This document shows positions 27,064-33,392 of a DNA stretch of 33,392 nucleotides, piece by piece. The first letter of the stretch is position 1, and each line of letters opens with the position of its first letter. The position numbers and the translations under genes are program-made. This DNA comes from an uncultured bacterium (GTDB lineage Bacteria > Bacteroidota > Ignavibacteria > Kapaibacteriales > UBA4661), in assembly GCA_937899715.1 (NCBI GenBank), contig CALCNX010000038.1, positions 1 to 33,392 on the forward strand. The letters run 5' to 3'. A model generated the notes under the pieces. It was given only the letters and a program-made list of their open reading frames with translations, was not told the origin of the DNA and searched no databases.

Positions 27064-27914
27064 CGGTTTGTGTTTGAGAGTGATAAAAAATAGTTGCAGT
27101 ATTCTACGATGGTGTTTGCGCTTTCGTAATGCAGCGCGTGTCCTGCGTTCGGAACGATGTGCAGTGCAGAGTGAGGTGTATTAGCGTGAAGTTTTTCTGC
27201 CAGTACCGTAAATTTTTTGTCCAGTGCTCCTGCCATGAACGTTATCGTAAGCGTATTTCGCGGAAGTTCTGCCCACAAAGGCGGCTGCGAGCCTGTTCCC
27301 ATGCCTCGTAGAGACAATGCCGCTCCGTGAGGATTACCGTCTTTTCGTTTCCGAACAATCTGCTCAAATGCAGGATGCTCGCGCAGGGAAGAAAAAAGCG
27401 GTTGATGATACCAAAACGCCAAAAATTCCTCGAATGGCTCTGTTTCAAGTCTTTCGGCGAGGTGCTCGTCGGATGCTCGCCGTGCGTGGCGTTCTTCTTC
27501 AGTTCGCAAGCCCGCCGTTGCCGAAAGAATGAGTGCTTTCCGAAAGCGTTCGGGGAATCGCAGCGCCATGAAAAGCGCCAAGCGCCCACCCATTGAGTAG
27601 CCGCACAAATACGCCGTTTCAATGCTGAGTTTGTCTAAAACACCAAGCATTTCAAGAGCAACATTTTCAAGAGAATATACCTCCAAAGGCGCATCAGTGC
27701 TGTGAAAAGAAGCATCGGTGCTGTGAATCGGCTTCGTAGCGCCATGACCCGGTATGTCGGGTGCTATGACGTGAAAATTCGCTACTAATTTTTCTGCAAT
27801 CGCTCTCCAGTCCTCGCCTGAACCCAAAAAACCATGCAGCAAAAGAAGCGGTGGGTTGCTTTTGTCGCCCCACTGGTGCGTCATTACATCAAAATTATTT
27901 GCTCGCAGCATCAT
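27060..27914 (-). CDS. menH: SHCHC synthase (MenH), alpha/beta hydrolase
   Basis: A 284-residue alpha/beta hydrolase that in this context should eliminate pyruvate from SEPHCHC to give SHCHC. It has the oxyanion region LLLHGFLGSGEDWRAIAEKL, IAPDIPGHGATKP, the nucleophile elbow GYSMGGRLALFMAL, and the catalytic His in VPNAGHALHYE. FMAGALDKKF is the acid-loop region. Hydrolases of this type are hard to tell apart, but the four-base overlaps with menD and menB make MenH nearly certain. Confidence 0.9.
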   Translation of the reverse strand: MMLRANNFDVMTHQWGDKSNPPLLLLHGFLGSGEDWRAIAEKLVANFHVIAPDIPGHGATKPIHSTDASFHSTDAPLEVYSLENVALEMLGVLDKLSIETAYLCGYSMGGRLALFMALRFPERFRKALILSATAGLRTEEERHARRASDEHLAERLETEPFEEFLAFWYHQPLFSSLREHPAFEQIVRKRKDGNPHGAALSLRGMGTGSQPPLWAELPRNTLTITFMAGALDKKFTVLAEKLHANTPHSALHIVPNAGHALHYESANTIVEYCNYFLSLSNTNR

Positions 27915-29746
27915 ACCGCATAATCCTGTAAACGTGATGCAATCAGTGCTTGCAAGCGTTTGTGCTCGTCGAAGTTTTCCGTGCGCCCCGTGCGAACCTC
28001 AAGAAGAGTTGACGTATTTTCCTTCTGCGCACGGCGCAATGCGGACGTGTAGTCAGCACGAAAATCCTGTATTTTTTCGGCAAGCGCATAATGCAAGCCC
28101 GCAAACGCTGCCCCTGCCTTAAAATCAGCATTGTGCGGCGTTCCCCAGAACGGTTCAAATATCTCCGTATGCGAAGCAATCGGCAAAAAGGAGAAAATGC
28201 CGCCCCCCGCGTTATTGATGGCGATAATTACGAGGGGAACGGGGTTCTTTGCCACAAGCAACAGCGAATTGAGGTCGTGAACGAGCGCCACATCGCCGAT
28301 AACAAGCGTTGTAGGCTGTCCCAAACCTCGCGCAAAACCTGCTGCTGAAGCCACAATGCCGTCTATGCCGCTTGCGCCTCTGTTTGTGCCGACGGGGATG
28401 GTCGTGCCTTTCCGAACAGCAGCATACATATCCATATCCCGAATCGGCATACTGTTCGAGATAAATAACCCGTTACCGCTAGGAATCATGCCGGATACGA
28501 CGTTGGAAACAGCAATTTCCGTTATCGGTGCATTGGTGCGGTCTTGTTCCGCAAGTGCTTCACTCAAGGTCGTTTCGACTATTCCTGACAGTGCTGCAAG
28601 GTGTTGCGCGTGCTTTGGGACAGAAGAAATAGAATGTTTTTTCTTGTGAAGTTCCGCCTGAAGCATTGGTGCAATCGCCGCAATATCTGCTTGCAGGCGC
28701 ATTGTCACTTGATGATTGGGGTCGTGGCGGAACGGCGTTTTTTCGATGACGATGTATTCTTGCGGGCGCACACGGTCAAGCCATTGCAGAAGCCGCTTGG
28801 AAACAAACGTGCCGCCAATATGCAGTACAAGGTCGGGTTTGATGGAATCAAGCGTCTGCGGTGCGAGCAGCATTTGGTCAAAATATGGCAAAAAAACTAT
28901 GTCTTCAGAATGATGTTCCGCCGAAATGCCCAAACGCATCCCTGATGCTATATCGGCAACTATCGGCAAACCAAACGCTGTTGCAATGTTGACTGCCGCT
29001 TCTGCCTCATGGTGAGTGTCCAAACGCCCGACACAGAGTAGTGGGGATTCTGCCGACACAAGCATCTCTGTCAATTCGCTCACAACATCCGCACCCGTAA
29101 CCGACAGTGCAGGCGCATAGCGCGTCCACGGACGCGAGGCGTGCAGCCACGCCTGAAGTGGTGTGAGATAGTCGCTAGAAAATGGCTGCTTCACGGGCGC
29201 AAGCGGCTCACGGAACATACAGTTGAGGTGGACTGCGCCAGCAGGCGAATTGTCGGTGCGGAAAATTGCTTGGTCAATGGTGGTGAGGACAGTAGCAGCA
29301 GGAATAGCAAGGTCAGGGCAGGGCATATCAAACTTCCACCGAACAAAATCACCAAAGAGTGCGGGTTGCGGAACGGTTTGGTTTGCGCCTGTGTCGCGGA
29401 GTTCGGGCGGGCGGTCTGCGGTGAGTATCAGCATCGGAACGTTATCCTGAGCGGCTTCCACGACGGCAGGCATATAATTTGCCACAGCCGTACCCGATGT
29501 GCAGATGAGCGCCGCAGCTCTTCCCGTTGCGCGGGCATAGCCGAGTGCATAAAAAGCAGCCGCTCGCTCATCCAAGCAAACGATTGTTTGGGCTTTCGGA
29601 TTCTGCGCTACCGCCGCCACAAGAGGCGTAGAGCGCGACCCGGGCGAAATGCAGAATAGTGTCACGTTGTTTCGGACGCACTCTTCCACCATAAGAGTCG
29701 TCCAAAGCATATTCAGAGTGGGTGCTTCAAGAAGATGAGCATTCAT
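27911..29746 (-). CDS. menD: SEPHCHC synthase (MenD), thiamine diphosphate enzyme
   Basis: A 611-residue enzyme joining isochorismate and 2-oxoglutarate. The N-terminal pyrimidine-binding domain has FCISPGSRSTPLVAAVAQNP, FYALGYARATGRAAALICTS, and MLILTADRPPELRDTGANQT. The C-terminal diphosphate-binding domain has TTLVIGDVALVHDLNSLLLV followed by INNAGGGIFSFLP. The ATG at 29746 overlaps the menF stop by four bases, so that start is used; an in-frame extension to 29806 would lie inside menF. Confidence 0.96.
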   Translation of the reverse strand: MNAHLLEAPTLNMLWTTLMVEECVRNNVTLFCISPGSRSTPLVAAVAQNPKAQTIVCLDERAAAFYALGYARATGRAAALICTSGTAVANYMPAVVEAAQDNVPMLILTADRPPELRDTGANQTVPQPALFGDFVRWKFDMPCPDLAIPAATVLTTIDQAIFRTDNSPAGAVHLNCMFREPLAPVKQPFSSDYLTPLQAWLHASRPWTRYAPALSVTGADVVSELTEMLVSAESPLLCVGRLDTHHEAEAAVNIATAFGLPIVADIASGMRLGISAEHHSEDIVFLPYFDQMLLAPQTLDSIKPDLVLHIGGTFVSKRLLQWLDRVRPQEYIVIEKTPFRHDPNHQVTMRLQADIAAIAPMLQAELHKKKHSISSVPKHAQHLAALSGIVETTLSEALAEQDRTNAPITEIAVSNVVSGMIPSGNGLFISNSMPIRDMDMYAAVRKGTTIPVGTNRGASGIDGIVASAAGFARGLGQPTTLVIGDVALVHDLNSLLLVAKNPVPLVIIAINNAGGGIFSFLPIASHTEIFEPFWGTPHNADFKAGAAFAGLHYALAEKIQDFRADYTSALRRAQKENTSTLLEVRTGRTENFDEHKRLQALIASRLQDYAV

Positions 29747-31185
29747 GCGGATTGTGGGGCAAAAAGTTCCAGCATCGGCGCAATTTTCATTTCGATTTCG
29801 TTCCATTCCGCATCCGATTCCGAACCCTTCACAATCCCTGCGCCGGAGAACAAATGTGCAAGTGTGTCCGTGATGAGTGCCGAGCGAAGCGCAACAACAA
29901 ATTCTGCCGCATGAGCATTTACCCAGCCAACAGGCGCGGCATACCAGCCTCTATCAAAGCCCTCGCGTCGTAAAAATTCCAGTGCCTCGCGGCGTGGGGT
30001 GCCGCCGACGGCGGGCGTGGGGTGCAAGCGCTCAATGATTGCTGCGTCGTCCGAATCCGTGCGTAATTTTCCCGTAAAAGGTGCGTAGAGATGCTGCAAG
30101 CCGGAGAGTTTGAGCAATTCGACCTTGCCAATGTCAAACGACTCAGTGAGGTCGTCCAGACCCGATGCCACGTAACGCTGCACAGAAGCGTGCTCGCGGC
30201 GCTCTTTGTCGGAGAAAAGTAAAGCGTTGCCAAGTGCGATGTCTTCTGCTTCGTCCGCGCTGCGCTTTCGCGTTCCGGCAATGGCTTCCGTAGCGATGGT
30301 GCGCCCCTCGCGGCGATATAGATACTCAGGGGTTGCGCCAAAGAACACAGCATCATTTCCGAAGTCAAACAAAAACAGTGTCGAGCGCCGCGCTTCTGCT
30401 GCCCGTTCTTTGAGAAGAGCCACTGCATCGGGGCGCTCGGCAATATCAAGTGTTACGCGGCGAGCAAGAACAACTTTTTCCAATCTGTCGGCATCAAATT
30501 CCCGAACTGCTTCTTCGATAGAGCGCTTCCAGCCTTGTTTGGTCGGGGTATCTGTGCGCTTGTTCGCTTGAGAAGTGAGCGAAAATTCTTCTGAATATGT
30601 TTTGTCCGTTGTCTTTTTATCAGCTCTTTGCAATTCTGCGTGTTGAGATGCCGCTTTGAAGGCAAGTAATTGTTGGCGCAAGGCAGCGCGGGCTTCTTCC
30701 ACCGAAGAGCCGCGAGGCAGCGCAAGTGTGCAGTGGCAATAATACTCGCCGCCTTCTTTGACATATTCCACAAACGGTAAGACAAAACGAGAACTGCCAA
30801 AGGAAGACCAGTATATGTCAGGTGCGGTGTCGTGCCGAAAGCGCATACCGCCGTAGTAGCGCACATTCGGAGGCGCATTGCGTGTGCGTTCGTGAACGGC
30901 TTGCATAATGGCTCTTGTGCCGCCAGTGGATTCGCCTATAATGCTGTCTGCAACACCTATTCCGGCTGATTCCCTTGTGCCGTTACGGTCGCGCCAATAT
31001 ATTTTTTCGTGTTGCGAGGTCTGAAGTCGGTCTATGGGTGCAGTTTCGTCGGTGGGAGCGGAGAAACGAAAAAATGTTTGCGTTGAAGAATGCCATTCCG
31101 CCGCAAAAGGAACCTCAGCATCAAGTTCATACAGAATGCGGTCAATAGCGGATTCTTCCAGAGGAAGTGTATCAACACTCTTCAT
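29743..31185 (-). CDS. menF: Isochorismate synthase (MenF)
   Basis: A 480-residue chorismate-binding enzyme converting chorismate to isochorismate, the first menaquinone step. The C-terminal catalytic domain shows KVVLARRVTLDI, FFGATPEYLYRREGRTIATE, AIAGTRKRS, LHPTPAVGGTPRREAL, GWYAAPVGW, and GSESDAEWNEIEMKIAP. The N-terminal half is variable, as is usual. It is the first gene of the operon. The promoter must lie in the 237-base gap shared with the divergent kinase gene. Confidence 0.93.
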   Translation of the reverse strand: MKSVDTLPLEESAIDRILYELDAEVPFAAEWHSSTQTFFRFSAPTDETAPIDRLQTSQHEKIYWRDRNGTRESAGIGVADSIIGESTGGTRAIMQAVHERTRNAPPNVRYYGGMRFRHDTAPDIYWSSFGSSRFVLPFVEYVKEGGEYYCHCTLALPRGSSVEEARAALRQQLLAFKAASQHAELQRADKKTTDKTYSEEFSLTSQANKRTDTPTKQGWKRSIEEAVREFDADRLEKVVLARRVTLDIAERPDAVALLKERAAEARRSTLFLFDFGNDAVFFGATPEYLYRREGRTIATEAIAGTRKRSADEAEDIALGNALLFSDKERREHASVQRYVASGLDDLTESFDIGKVELLKLSGLQHLYAPFTGKLRTDSDDAAIIERLHPTPAVGGTPRREALEFLRREGFDRGWYAAPVGWVNAHAAEFVVALRSALITDTLAHLFSGAGIVKGSESDAEWNEIEMKIAPMLELFAPQSA

Positions 31186-31296
31186 TATGCTTGTCGAATG
31201 GTGGCAAAATGCGATAGCGTATCACGTCTAGTGTACACTACGCGAAGTGGGTTTTTCGGAAGTAATGCAATAATAGACGATACAAACATACGAGGA

Positions 31297-31330
31297 TTTT
31301 AGAAATGAAGCGTAGAAAGAATTTCTAAAA
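31297..31330. promoter_or_regulatory. Inverted repeat in the menF/kinase divergent region
   Basis: TTTTAGAAAT (31297-31306) pairs with ATTTCTAAAA (31321-31330), loop 14. It lies between the divergent genes menF and the histidine kinase. 18 bases to its right is TTTTGTATATTA (31348-31359), a likely promoter box of the kinase gene, about 63 bases before its ATG. It may be a regulator site for one or both genes. Confidence 0.45.
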
Positions 31331-31422
31331 ACCACGTGTGCGAGAACTTTTGTATATTATTGTTGTCCAAATATTGCCTCCAAATCAACCGCTCCAACCA
31401 TAAACTGACCGAGCAGTGTACA

Positions 31423-33261
31423 ATGCGCTCCATTACCGTCATCGCCGTACTTCTTGTCCTCGTCCGCATTAGTGAGGCGTTTGCGCAAGCAGGTGTTTCC
31501 GAGAGCGCTTCCCCAAGCGTTGCTGCTGTTGATAGTCTTCCTGCTTCTCACGCTCATTTTTATGACGCTGTTTCACAACAAAATGCTGTGCGAGGTATGA
31601 TTAACGGCATTGCGCTGGGAATTACGTTTTTGGCACTGGTATTCCTTTTGCTGATTGTTCTCACGTTCAAAAGGCGCTTTTATGCTTATGCGCTGCTCTA
31701 CGGAGTGTGTTGTGTAGGGGTATTGGTAAGCGAAACGTTTCTCCTTCATGAAAATTCGCTTGAAGCGTCAAGCCGCATTGTGACTACGGTGTACATACTT
31801 TGCACTTCGTTGATGCCGCTTTTTAGTCTGCTTTTTCTTCGCCGTTTTATGGAGACGCGGGATATTTTACAGGGTTTGGATAGACTGTTGCAAGCACTGG
31901 TGCTTTGTTATGGTTTGGTGCTCGGTTTTGTTCTCTTGGGATATGGTTCTTTTTGGCAGTCTCGTGTGATGCCCTTTGTAAGCCTTGTCGCAGAAATAAC
32001 GCTTGTGCTTCTCTGGTGGCGTTTATTAAAAAAGAGAATTATTGTTGAGCAATTCTCCCGCCTCGAAATGCTCGTTATCATCGTGTTTATGCTTTTGCTC
32101 CCGGGCGAAGGACTTTTGCAGAGTGTTCTATCTCTTGTATCCGTACCAGAGAGCGGTCAAAGCGGGCTGGCGAGAACCTTATTTGAAGTGCTTGCGTGCT
32201 TCCCGCTTGTGCTTCTGCCGATTGCTTTTCTTTTTCGCGTCCGTGATGACAACAAGCGCTATGTGGCAGCCGCTCAAGAGCGCATACTCATTGAGCAGGA
32301 GGCACTTGCCGAGCAACGCCGCAACGACGCTTTACGCCGTGCCAATGCGGAAATTTTGGGACAACAAGAACTTCTCGAACAACAGCGCCAGCAGATTCAG
32401 GGCATGAACATTGCGCTGCACGAAAACAACCAACAACTGAGTGCCCAAAACATTTTGCTTAAAGAACTTCATACCGAAAAAGATGAGTTTTTGGGTATTG
32501 TGGCGCACGACCTGAAAAATCCACTGGCTGCAATAGCAAGTTTTGCGAATATCCTCCGCCACGACGACGGCTCGCTCACTCCCACGCAGCATTTGGAGTT
32601 TGTGACGCACATTATTGAATCTGCCGAGCGAATGTTTGAGATTATTCGTAACCTGCTAGACATCAACGCTCTGGAGCGTGGCGGCTTGCGCGTTCAGCTT
32701 CAGCCGGTTGAGATTTCCTCTGTTCTCGACTATGCCATCAGCTCTTATCGGGAGCGTGCTGAGGAAAAAAATATTACACTCCATACTGATTTTTCGCCCA
32801 CGCCCTTTGCTTTGGGGGATGAATCCTTGGTGATGCAAGTGGTGGATAATCTTATTTCTAATGCCGTCAAATACTCTCCACACGGCACAAATGTCATTGT
32901 GAAAATAGGGGTAGAGAACGTGAAGACGGAGGGCATAAAGAATGATACCGTAAAAAAGAACAACATTGCTCCAATTTCTCGTCAGCAGCCTACACTCTAC
33001 TCAACTCGGTCTTCCTCCGTTATTCGCTTTGAGGTGCGTGATGAAGGACCGGGGCTGACTGATGATGATAAAGTGAAACTCTTCGGAAAATTTGCACGGC
33101 TCTCAGCACAGCCCACAGGCGGCGAGCACTCCACAGGGCTTGGGCTTTCGATTGTCAAAAAGATGGTGGATGCCATGAACGGGCGTGTGTATTGCGAATC
33201 TGTTTTCGGCAAGGGAGCCGCGTTTATTGTGGAATTACCTGTGGCTGATTACGAGCCGTAG
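31423..33261 (+). CDS. Membrane sensor histidine kinase with a seven-helix input domain
   Basis: A 612-residue protein from the ATG at 31423, chosen because it gives a signal peptide (MRSITVIAVLLVLVRISEAF). About 45 periplasmic residues follow, then seven hydrophobic helices (about 60-300) like a 7TMR-DISM membrane domain, a coiled coil (about 305-350), and the kinase core. The core has H362 in GIVAHDLKNPLAAI, N box VDNLISNAVKYSPHG, G1 box RDEGPGL, and G2 box STGLGLSIVKKM. A 35-residue insertion rich in Asn, Ser and Lys separates the N and G1 boxes. No response regulator is in the window. The signal sensed is unknown. Confidence 0.9.
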   Translation: MRSITVIAVLLVLVRISEAFAQAGVSESASPSVAAVDSLPASHAHFYDAVSQQNAVRGMINGIALGITFLALVFLLLIVLTFKRRFYAYALLYGVCCVGVLVSETFLLHENSLEASSRIVTTVYILCTSLMPLFSLLFLRRFMETRDILQGLDRLLQALVLCYGLVLGFVLLGYGSFWQSRVMPFVSLVAEITLVLLWWRLLKKRIIVEQFSRLEMLVIIVFMLLLPGEGLLQSVLSLVSVPESGQSGLARTLFEVLACFPLVLLPIAFLFRVRDDNKRYVAAAQERILIEQEALAEQRRNDALRRANAEILGQQELLEQQRQQIQGMNIALHENNQQLSAQNILLKELHTEKDEFLGIVAHDLKNPLAAIASFANILRHDDGSLTPTQHLEFVTHIIESAERMFEIIRNLLDINALERGGLRVQLQPVEISSVLDYAISSYRERAEEKNITLHTDFSPTPFALGDESLVMQVVDNLISNAVKYSPHGTNVIVKIGVENVKTEGIKNDTVKKNNIAPISRQQPTLYSTRSSSVIRFEVRDEGPGLTDDDKVKLFGKFARLSAQPTGGEHSTGLGLSIVKKMVDAMNGRVYCESVFGKGAAFIVELPVADYEP

Positions 33262-33342
33262 CGCAGGGGGCGCTTTTCGGCAAAGAAGCAGAAGCGAAAT
33301 TTTTATAAAAAATAAGAACTGAACTTACGCTTTCCAAAAATT

Positions 33343-33392
33343 CCCCTTCACTTGTGAAGGGGTGGCAGTCCAGCGAAGCGATGACTGACGGG
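33343..33392. repeat. Palindromic intergenic repeat running off the right edge
   Basis: CCCCTTCAC (33343-33351) pairs with GTGAAGGGG (33354-33362), followed by GGCAGTCCAGCGAAGC and GATGACTGACGGG. This style (short hairpin, then GGCAGnC...CGAAG...TGACGGGG) resembles repeats seen many times in Bacteroidetes-type genomes. The remainder is outside the window. The hairpin may also act as the terminator of the kinase gene, though no U tail follows. Confidence 0.5.

Overview
The window looks like chromosomal DNA from a member of the Bacteroidetes/Chlorobi group (FCB superphylum). The reasons are promoters of the TTG-N19/20-TAnnTTTG type, a protein with a C-terminal secretion tail of the type IX (Por) kind, and scarce Shine-Dalgarno sequences with a few strong exceptions. 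A lineage near the Chlorobi/Kapabacteria is a guess only. About two thirds of the window (1 to about 22,492) is the right-hand part of a temperate prophage. The remainder is host DNA carrying a menaquinone operon and a sensor kinase.

Prophage, read from its right end leftwards. A fragment of a tRNA 3' end (22468-22492) followed by the tRNA's own terminator marks the attachment site, and a tyrosine integrase lies beside it (21296-22342, -). Next comes a cargo block (11714-21301) between integrase and repressor, mostly on the + strand. It holds a GIY-YIG-like DUF4041/T5orf172 protein coupled to an HsdR-type nuclease, two secreted proteins, a two-helix membrane protein, a membrane-anchored Mrr nuclease, a frameshifted gene, a proteasome-like Ntn-hydrolase with a small overlapping partner, and an XRE regulator controlling a HEPN two-gene module. 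The immunity region (10518-11543) has a split repressor (HTH protein plus UmuD-like S24 peptidase) and three copies of an AGAAT-T-ATTCT operator set in a leftward early promoter. The leftward early genes (10468 down to 1541) are many small overlapping genes, an excisionase-like protein, two tRNA genes (one resembling initiator tRNA), an SSB-like protein ending in DDDIPF, a DUF4373-type replisome organizer with an iteron-like array inside it, a DnaB helicase, a VRR-NUC-like nuclease and a DnaA domain IV protein. At the far left are two proteins with tail-fibre-like C-termini and one partial unknown protein, presumed virion parts. The left prophage end lies outside the window.

Host part. After two small coiled-coil genes comes menF-menD-menH-menB-menC-menE on the - strand (31185 to 23369). 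The first four genes are joined by 4-base overlaps and together the six cover chorismate to 1,4-dihydroxy-2-naphthoyl-CoA. menA and menG are not here. A divergent membrane sensor histidine kinase (31423-33261) follows, and a palindromic intergenic repeat runs off the right edge.

Most interesting for follow-up: the XRE-HEPN module with identical operators at two promoters; the proteasome-like Ntn-hydrolase in phage cargo; the candidate replication origin inside the replisome organizer gene; and the initiator-like phage tRNA. All function assignments rest on motifs recognised by eye. No database search was run.
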